From NCBI RefSeq assembly GCF_910592395.1, contig NC_088316.1, forward strand, positions 12,896,001-12,960,000: a stretch of DNA of 64,000 nucleotides, given 5' to 3'. The translations under genes and the position numbers were made by a program. Positions 1 to 12,600 of the stretch are shown one piece after another (position 1 is the stretch's first letter; every line of letters begins with the position of its first letter). The notes under the pieces were generated by a model. It did no database searches. It saw only the letters and a list, made by a program, of their open reading frames with translations, and was not told the origin of the DNA. The DNA is from Lineus longissimus (taxonomy: Eukaryota; Nemertea; Pilidiophora; Heteronemertea; Lineidae).

Positions 1-341
1 ACTAGTATACAAAGGCCCTGGAGAAACCATGGAGACACTGACGTCAATTCGGCTATCGTGTAGAAAATGCTGGAATCCTAAGAATCCATGGAAACGGTAA
101 AGATGTAGGAAAATATCGTACCATTCGCATTATTAGTAATCAGGTGACGAACAGAGAAAGCGTTAAAAGGTGGATCTTTCATTATCACAGCGGTATGTGA
201 CGAAATGTAGGCCTACACGTATACGTATGACAATGACACAGCCCAAGGGCCTGTAAAGGAATTTCCACTTTGAAAACTTTTGTTGTGATTCTGGCATGGA
301 GAATGGCATGGTTGTGTATGGAGAAACAGTGCCCCTTGCCC

Positions 342-1700
342 CTTGCCCATATTGATTTTCCAGCGTTATTGCCTCCGTAGCGTCCGCCCATACTGACCTT
401 CCAGCGGGTAGTTGTAAAACAAGAAACACAGAAACGAAACAGAAACACAGAAACGTAGGAACGAAACACAGAAACGCAGGAACAGCCACTCCTGTGGCGA
501 ACTCTGGTCCTCAGACACCATCCTGTCGCCATGGTTGTTGCCGCAAAAGCTGGTGTAACAAAAACTGGTACTCTGTCGGATGGAAGAAGAAATGCTCATT
601 TTCCAATATCCCATTTAGCCTCCTCAATGCCTCAAGATAGCGATAGCGGTGCTCCTAGGTTCTGAAGTTCATACATTATGCAAATGAGTATAAACCTCCC
701 TCAAAATCCGGAAACTTGCTGTTAGGGAGAACGCGTCAACCGGCTTCTGATTGGTCAAGTAAGTTGACATCAAAATGTAAACATAGTGCACGTGCGCGCC
801 ATCCAGATGAGGTCACATTGCCGTACTCGCGTTATTTTTAACAATGCCACGTGTGTTTGTTTACATTTTGAAATGGAGTTGGTTTTATGGTATTGCTTTC
901 ATTTTTTCCAAGGCCTTGCATTTTTCGAGTGCATATTGTTATTGCCAGCTTTTGTTACACTTGCACTCCCTTCGTGCCCCTGATGGAGTCATCCTCAGAG
1001 TTTACTTTAACGACGATAACAACGACTTGGTCATGGAAAGTATCAAGTAGGTAGGCATTATTTAAGGAGCTGTAGAGGCATGTTCCTTATGACGTCAGTT
1101 CATGCATATTAATGAGGTTGTGACGTATGTAACACACATATTAAATGAGAAAATGTGACCAACGCGATTGGTTGTAATCATTTCCATCAACAATATCACG
1201 TGGGGTATTGTGTTTACATGGATCGGATCTGTCAAAAATGACATCTGTCATTTCGGCCATTATCAACTTTCCCGCCAGCACATCACTGCGCATGCGTGTT
1301 ATATATGTCACAACTTCATAAATATATGCATAAACTGACGTCATATTGCATATTTTAGGAACATGCCTCTACAGCTCCTTAAATAATACCTACAATCGAG
1401 GTGCCATCTATGCCTGTGCCTCAATTCCAACTTTTATGAAAACCCATTTATTTTTCGTTTCTGTGTTTCGTTCCTGCGTTTCTGTGTTTCTGTTTCGTTT
1501 CTGTGTTTCTGTTTCGTTTCTGTGTTTCTGTTTCGTTTCTGTGTTTCTTGTTTTACAACTACCCCAAAATTTACGTCTTTATCCAAAATGTCGTCATAAG
1601 CAGCATGCATTCGACCCTCAATGTATTGACATTGCTAAGCTTCCAGACAACGGGGCAGAGGTTACGGAGGCATTACCGCTGGAAGTTCAGTATGGCATGC
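342..1700. repeat. Nested inverted-repeat cluster
   Basis: The segment at about 342-489 reappears in reverse complement at about 1450-1700. Both arms carry a run of GTTTCTG-type repeats (421-480, read on the minus strand, and 1457-1552) next to the word TTGTTTTACAACTACCC. Both also carry a second module around GCTGGAAGNTCAGTATGG. The open frames rich in Phe, Cys, Val and Ser here are products of the simple repeat, not genes. The cluster ends where homology to the GPCR tandem unit begins (about 1815), so it has probably replaced the 5' part of that unit. Confidence 0.65.
1050..1393. mobile_element. MITE-like element with arms of about 90 bp
   Basis: The left arm (about 1050-1139) and right arm (about 1296-1393) are imperfect inverted repeats. 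Both contain the TTTAAGGAGCTGTAGAGG word, then GCATGTTCC, then TGACGTCAGTT. The arms enclose about 150 bp with no coding potential. This is the structure of a non-autonomous DNA transposon. It sits inside the larger inverted-repeat cluster, so it may be a later insertion. Superfamily is not determined because the target duplication is unclear. Confidence 0.65.
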
Positions 1701-2465
1701 AATATCAAAAACATCTCGTTACCATTTAATAGTTCCAGTAATAACCCTGTGCTTATATTTACAAGAAAAATATGTACATGTATAACGAAGAAATTGCAGA
1801 AGGGTACAACTTTTCGACACATTTTGTGTGTCTACCTTCTGGATATAGAACTTTACAGGCATTTTTTCCTGAATAACCCGATGTACAGTACATCAGACTG
1901 TGCGGAGCAAGAGCATGTGTACGGATCTAACACATGTTCATGCAGCAAGAAGTTATACAATATTATATGACAGTAGCCTCGGGGTGTACCGCCAGGCACC
2001 ATTACTGCTTGGTCGCTTTCATTACGATGATTCCTCGAATAATCATCCTGAAATTGAATATCACGCTTATTTCGAGCATAAACTGCAGTTAGACCAATGA
2101 ATGATGACCGTGCACAAGCTTATGAAGACTAACGACACTCATCAAATGTTATTATTCGTGTGCTTGTGGAGCGAGCGTGCGGTCGAAACCCGTACCAAAT
2201 CTAAGCATGGTGCTTTAGTTTTACGTCCGACTGCAACAGTTTATTATAAGCAATACGTAGGCACATCGGTTAAAAAAGTCGCCGTTTCTGCAAAGGGACT
2301 CACGATCGGTGTCAGGGTTCGAGATCCTAGAAACGTCGACATGCCTCGTACTCGGTAGTAAGGATTCTTATTCGCTCGGGGAATTCCGTAGAATGGTAAA
2401 AACATTGCATTTTGAAACATGGTTCCTCAGATTGTCCTACAAAAAGATATAGGTGTCGGGGAAAG

Positions 2466-5032
2466 ATGAGCACGCAGTCATACACCATGAATATTTCATC
2501 TGCATTTGCCGAGAGTCCAACAGAGGTGGACCCTGCGGTGGAAGCCCTCCGGATCGTGTACGTATTCTTCACGGAGTATGGATGGATTGCCATCGTGCTT
2601 CCAGGGCTCTTTGGAAATGTCATGTCGGTGGTGATGTCACTGCAAGCGGAGAACAGGCGCGTTTCGACGTGTAACTATATGACTGCCCTCGCCTTGGCCG
2701 ATTCTGCAGTCCTCATTGAGGTCGCGTGGGGTTGGCGAGGACTTGGTGCAATATTTTGGTTTAAGGAATCGCCGCCATCAGAGCTTGTGAAACAGTAAGT
2801 TTCCCAAGTGTTTGTATAAATTATCCATTAAGTGTTCACTAGTGTATTGTAGAGTATGCATTATCCGGTTGTCTTAATAACAGTGAACCCGTATTGATTC
2901 ATTGAATAGCCGTGTTCAGGACTAGACTACATAGGTTGTCCATCGTTGCGCAAAACGACTTCTGTTATTATAATTGCTGTGTCCTCGTATAAACGTGGTA
3001 ATGTTCCAAGGTTCAGACAGCAAAATGAAAAGTTGTCAACTTTTGCTTATCTCCGTCATTCTCAACGGAGTTCTTCCCATGAACCATTGTGATGCTGATG
3101 CTGTTGATCAGGCACCAGTTACATTCGTACCTGAACATGGCTATTCAATGAATCAGTACGGGTTCGCTCAATATTTCATGTCTATTGGTGTTTTTGTGTA
3201 CAGGAGCGCACCAGACAGTGAGACGTGGAGATGTGTTCAGTGCTGGTGCTGTCAGTAGACTGAATCTGATTGGCCATAGCGATCAGTAATATGGGATGTG
3301 ATCACGTGATGTGACGTCACCGCGGTATCCTCCTTGGGGTTCGCTGTTCTTTAGACAACCGGATAATGCATACTCTACAGTATATATTATCTTAGACTAG
3401 AATATACTTATTCACGCTGCATAGGCCTTAAATTACGGATCGGCCTATTTCTTCAAACTACAGGGGTTTAGGTTTTTCTGAAATGAAATTTTAGGACACA
3501 AAAGGATTTTGACATGGTTACAAAATAGTCATTTTGTATTAAGTGTACAATGACGTGCATTGATTTTTTTACATCTTCAAAAAATATTGAAGAAATTTAA
3601 AGGTTTTATTTTCATGAATCTCTTCAAATGTGCAAAGCTTCATTTCAAAATATCAATTTTTATTCCAAAATCGGCCCTTCACCCAGACCCCTTAAAAATC
3701 ATCAAAGGCAAAATGAAGAAAATGAAAAAAAGCTCTTGACTTTCGAGCCTCTAATCTGTAAATTGTATTAACATCAGTTTCGCACAATAATGTTCAAAAG
3801 CTTTCCTGTCGCCATGATACTGTTTAATCATTCAAAATTCTACTCAACGTTACGCACGTTAAGTGCGGTTGGATACAGGAGCAAATAAGAAATCGACATG
3901 AAGGAATTTCATATTTATTTTCATGGTTTTTTATTTCAGACTGATGTGGTATGAAGGTCATACATTCGGCATGTTGTCCGGTTTTTTCCTAGCCGAGATG
4001 ACCATTGACAGACTAATCGTAGTCAGGAACCCAATGGCCGCACGGAGGCTCTGCACGACTCGCCGCGCATGCGTCACCATTGTCTTGACGTTCATCGTTA
4101 TCTGTGGAGTGCAGGTCTACATTTTCTTTGCCTATAAACATGAACCAAGTGACATCATGGGTGAGAAATCTGTTTATTTGACGAAAAACTATAGCAAAAC
4201 TTTGAAAACAAGTACATGAATTCATCTGATTGTTGTGATATTGATGAAAGTTTACCATCCTAGTGCTTACATTAAAATTCAGCCAGCGTTTCAAGCCGGA
4301 AATGGTGCGCCTACATGTGTCAGGCTTTTGTTTATGGACAAAATATATTATCGTAGTCCCGTTGACCAACCAACCACTCGAGTATAAACCTCGTCTGCAG
4401 ACTGCGATATTGCAATGTACATGGTAGTATCTAATGCATTTCATCACGGGGAAATGTTCAACACCACGACTACAACATTTTCTTTTATTTATTCAGTGCT
4501 TCCTTACTTTTGAAAGTCATGTTTTGCAGGTGAGGGTCCAATCATTATGACAGTCCCAGGCGCGCCTGAACTCGAAACACTTGGTACGGTATATAATTTT
4601 GCTTTTGGAACTGTCATACCTTTTATTGTTATTGTATTTTGCAACGTATGGATAATAATCGTACTGCGGAAAGCATCGAAGAAAAGTGGAGTTATGGGCG
4701 TCAACGAAAAAACGCAGAAAGCAAGAGAAAAGGAGACAACTTATTTGACCCGGATGTTAACCCTCGTCAGTATTGCTTACGTCGTGACGTCAATTCCGTA
4801 TAGACTGTATGATATCATCATTGGACTGCCTGAGGTTAAAAGTCAGTATGATATGAAGGACGAATACTGGAAGTTACGATATAATTGTCAATTTTTGATA
4901 ATAGTGGAATTTTGGGATGTCAATTATGGGATTAACTTTTATTTGTATTGTTTAGGGGGTGGTAAGAAATATAGAGATGGCGTCAAGGAAATATTCAGCA
5001 AAATGATTTGTAAAAAGTCAGATGATAAGTAA
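2466..5032 (+). CDS. Class A (rhodopsin-like) GPCR, tandem copy A
   Basis: Three coding exons: 2466-2794, 3940-4160 and 4530-5032, with donors GTAAGT and GTGAGA, acceptors TTTCAG and TTGCAG, and phases 2 then 1; product 350 residues. Exon 1 carries an N-terminal NIS glycosylation site, TM1 with GNVMS (N51) and TM2 with LALADS (D79). Exon 2 carries TM3 ending in DRL (133-135) and TM4. Exon 3 carries TM5 (P214), TM6 with TSIP (P273) and TM7 with INFYLY, in which the Pro of NPxxY is Phe. A short tail has Cys-Lys-Lys. INF-type TM7 motifs are known in FMRFamide-like and other invertebrate peptide receptors, so a peptide ligand is a guess only. The usual TM3/ECL2 cysteine pair is absent. The ATG at 2466 is chosen because copies B and C share it; an in-frame ATG at 2412 is not shared. 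Intron 1 is about twice as long as in B and C because of an inserted element. Confidence 0.87.
2849..3379. mobile_element. TIR element inserted in intron 1 of GPCR copy A
   Basis: Termini read TGTAGAGTATGCATTATCCG at the left (from 2849) and its reverse complement at the right (3351-3379), about 28 bp of near-perfect inverted repeat including GGTTGTCT. The segment has no counterpart in the same intron of copies B and C, where flanking intron sequence aligns directly. This fits a non-autonomous DNA transposon of about 530 bp that inserted after the tandem duplication. GTAT on both sides may be the target duplication. A 94-codon open frame inside (2974-3258) resembles nothing I recognise. Confidence 0.75.
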
Positions 5033-6752
5033 ATAGATATTAACGTTTTCATTGTCACGGTACTTATCGGTTTATTATCGGGGAGAAACACTGCTCATTA
5101 CCATACTAGATAAAACCCTGTGCCATGACCATGAAAATATCTTATCAACGTCTATCTTATTCCATAACAAGTATATTTTGAAACGGAAGGGAATAAGGAA
5201 ACTACATGTACTCGCAAGTTTGACAGCGCGATATGAGAATGATTTATATGTTAAAATATGCGTCGTAATAGCTATCACATTTTTCTCTTTTATCTACATA
5301 TAAGAGTTCGACAACAGTATCAACTTATTAGATCGGTGGATGTCACGAATCGGGCTGAGGTCTTCCTCCGTTCCACACAGTTTGGTCCTCCGGCCCTGTC
5401 GTTCTCCGAGGGGGTTCAAACAGCGTAGGCTTGGTTATGGCTCGCTCATAGCTGTTGTCCCGGTAAAGTTGGTTACGAGAGGATATACGGTGGGGGGCCT
5501 GGTCTGAGCAGTCAGTCACTCTCTACCGTATGAACTCTCGTGACAGTCTGCAGTCTTCTTTGCAAAAAGGACACCCAGGCTGCGTATCCATACATTGAAT
5601 ACTATTCGAGTGACGCACAATTCGATGTGCTTCAGGGGATCATATAGGCCTACATATGCGCAGTATCAAATGCCTTCTAGTTGTCTAGAAATGCAAAAAA
5701 TGTCGAAGAGCATTCAATGAAGTGTGCAATAGTCTCCTTTAATAGAAAGGCTGCAGCGCTGCAACACAGCAGGCATATTATCTGTCATGTAGAAATCGAA
5801 TCACAAAGTTAACCAAAATATTCCCAAGCATGACTTTATCTAAACTTTTTATGGGTTATCCACGTCATTAAACGAGAAACTGTTATAAAATTGATGCACT
5901 ATAGAAGGATGAGAGATGGATCGGCCGCTATTCCGAGACGTAAAAAGATATTTCATAAAACGGTGGTCAAATCTGCTGTACCCGCCGATCTGTCGGCGTC
6001 GTGCGTCGGTATCCTTTCTCTGTAGAGAACACAGAGACTTAGGAGCGTCACACACCGCTGATAAATCGGCATGCTATGATATGAATGATGACAACATTAC
6101 GTCAGACTGATCGACATTGGACCATGATTAAGCAATAATGATGAGTGGTCTGTGATTTGGTTGTGATGTGGATGACTGTCCATCAGGCATGTCTGTCACA
6201 CCCTTTCATTTCACTCAAAGGTTTCGAAAATGGAGAGTTACCAGAAGTATTACATGTACCACTACCACTAAGTATGGCATGGGAACAATTTCGGACAGGT
6301 TTTGTGTGTCCACCTTCTGGATATAGAACTTTAAAGACAGGCATTTGTTTCTGAATAACCCGATGGATAGTAACTCAGACTTGTGCGGAGAATGCAAGAG
6401 CACGCGCATGTACGGATATAATACATGTAGCTAGAAGTTATACAATATTATATGACAGTAGCCTCGGGGGGTGTACAGGCCATATAGAGCAACCAGACAC
6501 CATAACTGCTCGGTCGATTCCAGCACGATGGTTCCTCGAATAATCACCCTGAAATTGAATATCACGCACCTTACATGTAAATGTATCGTCTTTCGAGCAG
6601 TTAGACGAATGGATGATTACCGTGCAGAGGCACAAAAATACCAAAACGCCAGCTTTCCTAACAACACTCATCAAATGTTACTAATAATAATATTGCATTT
6701 TGAAGCATGGTTTCTCAAATTGTCCTGCAAATAGATATCGGTGTCGGCAAAG

Positions 6753-8795
6753 ATGAGCGCGCAGTCATACACCTTGAATATTTCATCTGCATTGGCCGAG
6801 AGTCCAACAGAAGTGGACCCTGCGGTAGAAGCCCTCCGGATCTTGTACGTAGTCTTCACGGAGTATGCATGGGTTGTTATCGTGCTTCCAGGGATCTTTG
6901 GAAATGTCATGTCGATGGTGATGTCACTGCAAGCGGAGAACAGGCGCGTTTCGACGTGTAACTATATGACTGCCCTCGCCTTGGCCGATTCTGCAGTCCT
7001 CATTGAGCTCGCGTGGGGTTGGAGAGGACTTGGTGCAATATTTTGGTTTAAGGAATCGCCGCCATCAGAGCTTGCAAAACAGTAAGTTTCCCAAGTGTTT
7101 CATAAATTATCCATTAAGTGTTTACTAGTACATATGTTATATATAGGCTGCATTGGCCTCAAATTACGGATCGGCCTACGGAATTCTTAAATTTCTTCAA
7201 ACTACAGGGGTTAGGTTTTTCTAAAATGAAATTTTGAGACACTAAAGGATTTTGACATGGTTACGAAATAGTCATTTTGTATTAAAAGTATCCGTGTACA
7301 TTGACATAGTTCAATGATTTTTAAACATCTTCTGAAAATATTGAAAAAATTACATGTAAAAGGTTTTATTTCCTTGATTCTCTTCAAATGCGCAAAGTTT
7401 CATTTAAAAATATCAATTTTTATTGAAAAAAATCGAACCTTTGCCCAGACCCCTCAATAAATCATCAAAGGCCAAATGAAGAAAATAAAGAAAATTAATA
7501 ACCTTCGAGCCTCAAATCTTGACATTATTCCAGCAGTTTCGCACAATAATGTTGAAAAGCTTTCGTGTACGCACGTTAAGTGCGGCTGTACTACAGGAGA
7601 AAAGAAGAAATCGACATAGAGAAATGTTATATTTATTTTCGCGGTTTTTATTTCAGACTGATGTGGTATGAAGGTCATACATTCGGCATGTTGTCCGGTT
7701 TCTTCCTAACCGAGATGACAATTGACAGACTAATCGTAGTCAGGAACCCAATGGCCGCTCGGAGACTCTGCACGACTCGCCGCGCATGCGTCACCATTGT
7801 CGTGACGTTCATCGTTATCTGTGGAGTGCAGGTCTACATTTTCTTTGCCTATAAACATGAGCCAAGTGACCCCAAGGGTGAGCAGTTTTTTTAATTTTCT
7901 TTGCCTATAAACATGAGCCAAGTGACCCCAAGGGTGAGCAGTTTTTTTAATTTGACGAAAAACTATAGCAAGTAGCAAATGAAACAAGTATTCATTTGAT
8001 TGTTGTAATAATGATGAAAGTTTACTATCTTAGTACTTGCATTGAAGTTCAGTTTTTCAAGCCGTACATCCATAGGTGTCCGGCTTGTGTTCGTTTGAGC
8101 AAAATATATAATATCGTAGTCCCGTTCACCAACCAACCACTCAAGCATAAACCTCGACTGCAGACTGCGATATTGCAATGTACATTGTAGTATCTAATGC
8201 ATTTCATCACGGGGAAATATTCCTCACCACGACTACTACATGTTCATTTATTTATTCAGTGCTTCCTTACTTTTGAAAGTCATGTTTTGCAGGTGAGGGT
8301 CCAATCATTATGACAGTCCCAGGCGCGCCTGAACTCGAAACACTTGGTACGGTATATAATTTGGCTTTTGGAACTGTCATACCGTTTATTGTAATTGTAT
8401 TTTGCAACGTATGGATAATAATCGTACTGCGGAAAGCATCGGAGAAAAGTGGAGTTATGGGCGTCAACGAAAAAACGCAGAAAACAAGAGAAAAGGAGAC
8501 AACTCATTTGACCCGGATGTTAATCCTCGTCAGTATTGCTTACGTCGTGACGTCAATTCCGTATAGACTGTATGACATCATCATTGCACTGCCTGGGATT
8601 AAAAGTCAATATGATATGAAGGACGAATACTGGAAGTTACGATATAATTGTCAATTTTTGATTATAGGGGAATTTTGGGATGTCAATTATGGGATAAACT
8701 TTTATTTGTATTGTTTAGGGGGTGGTAAGAAATATAGAGATGGCGTCAAGGAAATATTTAGAAAACTGATTTGTAAAAAGTCCGATGATATGTAA
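6753..8795 (+). CDS. Class A GPCR, tandem copy B
   Basis: Exons 6753-7081, 7657-7877 and 8293-8795 have the same lengths (329, 221, 503) and phases as copy A and give 350 residues. The exon 3 product differs from copy A at about a dozen of 161 positions. GNVMS in TM1, LALADS in TM2, DRL after TM3, TSIP in TM6 and INFYLY in TM7 are all kept. Exon 2 has Thr instead of Ala just before the DRL region (FFLTEMTIDRL). The exon 2 donor region is duplicated 56 bp downstream, but only the first donor keeps the frame. An AATAAA lies about 90 bp after the stop. No cysteine is positioned for the usual ECL2 bridge. The full frame and intact splice sites argue for a functional gene; ligand unknown. Confidence 0.88.
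7839..7950 (+). repeat. 56-bp tandem duplication spanning the exon 2 donor of copy B
   Basis: The block from TTTTCTTTGCCTATAAACAT through the donor AAGGGTGAGC and a T-run is present twice, at 7839-7894 and 7895-7950, almost without change. Copies A and C have one block. The second block carries an identical splice donor; because 56 is not a multiple of three and the intervening sequence contains an in-frame stop, use of the second donor would truncate the receptor in its second extracellular loop. Confidence 0.9.
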
Positions 8796-8883
8796 ATTGA
8801 TATCAACGTTTTGATTGTCACGGTACTTATCGGTTTATTATCGGGGAGAAACACTGCTGAGAAAGGCTCATTACCATACTGTA

Positions 8884-8889
8884 AATAAA
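8884..8889 (+). other. Candidate poly(A) signal of GPCR copy B
   Basis: AATAAA lies 89 bases after the stop codon. The matching position in copy A reads GATAAA, and copy C lacks the motif. If used, transcripts of B would end here and those of A and C elsewhere. Confidence 0.45.
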
Positions 8890-9654
8890 ACCCTGTGCCA
8901 TGACCATGAAAATATTTTATCAACGTCTATCTTATTCTATTTGAACAAGTATATTTTGAAACGCAAGGGAATAAGGAAACTACTCACAAGTTTGACAGCG
9001 CCATATGAAAATGATTTAAATGTTAAACTATACGTCGTAATACCTTACCTACATTTTTTTTCTCTTTTATCTACATGTGAGCGCTTCTTAGATCAGTGGA
9101 TGTCAGGGCTGAGGTCTTCCTCCGTTCCCCACAACTTGGTCCTTCGGCCCTGTCGTTCTCCGATGGGCTTCAAACAGCGTAGGCTTGGTTATGGCTCTCT
9201 CATGGCTGGTGTCCCGGTAAAGTTGGTCTCGAGAGGATATACGGTGGAGGCCTGGTCTGAACAGTCAATCCTCCTCCTCCGTATGAACTCTCCTGAGTCT
9301 GCAGTCTTCTTTTCGAAAAGGACACTCAGGCTGCGTATCTTTACATTGAACACTATTCGATTGACGCAAAACTGGATGTGCTTTAGGGGATAATATATAG
9401 GCTTACGTATGCAAATTTTTGTCTAGAAATGCCAAAAAAATGTCAAAGAGCATTCAATGAAGTGTGCAATACTCTCCTTCAATCGAAAGACTGCAGCACA
9501 GCAGGCATATCGTTTTGCATGTGGAAATCGAATCACAAGGTAACCAAAATATTCCCAAGCATGACTTTAACCTTTATCTAAGCTTTTTGTGGGTTATCCA
9601 CGTTACTGAAGGAGTGTTTGTAGATGAGAAACCGTTATAAAATTGATGCACTAT

Positions 9655-12600
9655 AGAAGGATGAGAGATAGATCGGCCGCTATTCCGAGACGTAAAAAGA
9701 TATCCCATATAACTGTGTTCAAATCTGCTATTCACGCCGATCTATCAGTGTTGTGCATCTGTGTTCTTCCTCTGCGAGAGGTGTCACACTGCGCTGATAA
9801 ATCGACACGGTATCGTATGAATGACGACAACATTACGTCAGACTGATCGGGCCATGATTAAGCAATAATGATGTGTGGTCTGTGATTTGGTTGTGGTGTG
9901 GATGACTGTCCGACAGGCATGTCTGGCACACCCTTTCATTTCACTCAAAGGTTTCGAAAATGGAGAGTTACCAGAAGTATTACATGTACCACTACCACTA
10001 AGTATGGCATGGGAACAATTTTGGACACGTTTTGTGTGTCCACCTTCTGGATATAGAACTTTAAAGACAGGCATTTGTTTCTGAATAACCCGATGTATAG
10101 TAACTCAGACTTGTGCGGAGAATGCAAGAGCACGCGCATGTACGGATCTAATACATGTAGCTAGAAGTTATACAATATTATATGACAGTAGCCTCGGGGG
10201 GTGTACAGGCCATATAGAGCAACCAGACACCATAACTGCTCGGTCGCTTCCAGCACGATGGTTCCTGGAATAATCACCCTGAAATTGAATATCACGCACC
10301 TTACATGTAAATGTATCGTCTTTCGAGCAGTTAGACGAATGGATGATTACCGTGCAGAGGCACAAAAAGACCAAAACGCCAGCTTTCCAAACAACACTCA
10401 TCAAATGTTACTAATAATAATATTGCATTTTGAAACATGGTTTCTCAAATTGTCCTGCAAATAGATATCGGTGTCGGCAAAGATGAGCACGCAGTCATAC
10501 AACTTGAATATTTCATCTGCATTGGCTGAGAGTCCAACAGAAGTGGACCCTGCGGTGGAAGCCCTCCGGATCTTGTACGTAGTCTTCACGGAGTACGCAT
10601 GGATTGTCATCGTGCTTCCAGGGCTCTTTGGAAATGTCATGTCGATGGTGATGTCACTGCAAGCGGAGAACAGGCGCGTTTCGACGTGTAACTATATGAC
10701 TGCCCTCGCCTTGGCTGATTCTGCAGTCCTCATTGAGCTCGCGTGGGGTTGGCGAGGACTTGGTGCAATATTTTGGTTTAAGGAATCGCCGCCATCAGAG
10801 TTTGCGAAACAGTAAGTTCAACTTTTGGTATAAATTATCCAAGTGTTATACTGGTATATCTATGCTACATAGGCCTCGAATTACGGTTCGGCCTATTTCT
10901 TCAAACTGCAGGGGTTAGGTTTTTCTGAAATGAAATTTTGGGGCACAAAATGATTTTGACATGGTTACGAAATAGTCATTTTGTATTCAAAGTATCCTTG
11001 TACATTGACATATGTAGTGCATTGATTTTTTAACATCTTCTAAAAATATTTGAAGAAATTGAAAGGGTTATTTCCTGAATCTCTTCAAATGTGCAAAGTT
11101 TCATTTAAAAATATCAATTTTTATTGAAAAAATCGGCCCTTTGCCCAGACCCCTCAAAAATCATCAAAGGCCAAATGAAGAAAATTAAGAAAACTCTTAA
11201 TTTTCGAGCCTCTAATCTGGATATCATTACAGCAGTTTCGCACAATAATGTTGATAAGCTTTCGTGTACGCACGTTAAGTGCGGCTAAATACATGAGCAA
11301 ACAAGAAATCGACAGGGAGAAATTTTATATTTATTTTCATGTTTTTTTATTTAAGACTGATGTGGTATGAAGGTCATACATTCGGCATGTTGTCCGGTTT
11401 CTTCCTTGCCGAGATGACCATTGACAGACTAATCGTAGTCAGGAACCCAATGGCCGCACGGAGGCTCTGCACGACTCGCCGCGCATGCGTCACCATTGTC
11501 TTGACGTTCATCGTTATCTGTGGAGTCCAGGTCTACATTTTCTTTGCCTATAAACATGAACCAAGTGACACTAAGGGTGAGCAATTTCTCAATTGACGAA
11601 AAACTATAGCAGAACTTTGAAAACAAGTATTCATCTAATTGTTGTAATATTGATGAAAGTTTTCCTTTGCACAGTCAAAATCTTAGTGCTTACATTGAAG
11701 TTCAGCTTTTCAAGCTGCTTCAACTGTACGCGTTAATGTATAGGTGTCAGGCTTGTGTTCGTTTGGGCAAAATATGTAATATCGTAGTCCCGTTCACCAA
11801 CCAACCTCTCGAGCATAAACCTCGTCAGCAGACTTCGATATTGTAATGCAGTATCTAATGCATTTCATCACGGGGAAATGTTCCACACCACGACTTCAAC
11901 ATGTTCATTCATTTATTCAGTGCTTCCTTACTTTTGAAAGTCATGTTTTGCAGGTGAGGGTCCAATCATTATGACAGTCCCAGGCGCGCCTGAACTCGAA
12001 ACACTTGGTACGGTATTTAATTTGGCTTTTGGAACCGTCCTACCCTTCATTGTAATTGTATTTTGCAACGTATGGATAATAATCGTACTGAGGAAAGCAG
12101 CGGAGAAAAGTGGAGATATGGGCGTCAACGAAAAAACGCAGAAAACAAGAGAAAAGGAGACAACTCATTTGACCCGGATGTTAATCCTCGTCAGTATTGC
12201 TTACGTCGTGACGTCGATTCCGTTTAGGCTTTATGACGTTATCATTGGACTGCCTGATGTCAAACGCCAATATGATATGAAGGACGAATACTGGAAGTTA
12301 CTATATAATTGTCAATTTTTGATAATAGGGGAATTTTGGGATGTCAATTATGGGATTAACTTTTATTTGTACTGTTTAGGGGGAGGTAAGAAATATAGAG
12401 ATGGCGTCAAGGAAATATTTAGACAAATGATTTGTAAAAAGTCAGATGATAAGTAAATAGATATCAACGTTTTGATTGTCAAGGTACTTATCGGTTTATT
12501 ATCGGGGAGAAACACTGCTGAGAAAGGCTCATTACCATGCAGTGGATTAAATTTTGTCTCGTGACCATGTCCATTTGAACAAGTATATTTTGAAACGCCA

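Larger units (their letters stand above)
5900..9640 (+). repeat. Tandem duplication unit B (about 3.7 kb) carrying GPCR copy B
   Basis: The unit starts near GGATCGGCCGCTATTCCG (5915) and continues through a shared promoter-side region, the three exons and a shared 3' flank with GCTGAGGTCTTCCTCCGTTC. The same order recurs from about 9655 (unit C), and its promoter-side part again from about 13616. Unit A shares homology from about 1815 onward. Introns and flanks align as well as exons do, so the duplications are recent relative to copies D and E. Confidence 0.85.

Noticed and set aside
163-614. Open frames rich in Cys, Phe, Val and Ser on the minus strand, and their counterparts at 1346-1970 on the plus strand
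   Set aside because: They are translations of a GTTTCTG-type simple repeat in an inverted-repeat cluster and differ in frame without constraint.
2412-2465. In-frame upstream ATG that would add 18 residues to GPCR copy A
   Set aside because: Copies B and C lack this ATG in frame; the ATG at 2466 is shared by all three.
2974-3258. 94-codon frame with a signal-peptide-like hydrophobic stretch
   Set aside because: It lies inside a transposon-like insertion in an intron, has no recognised motif, and its length is within chance expectation.
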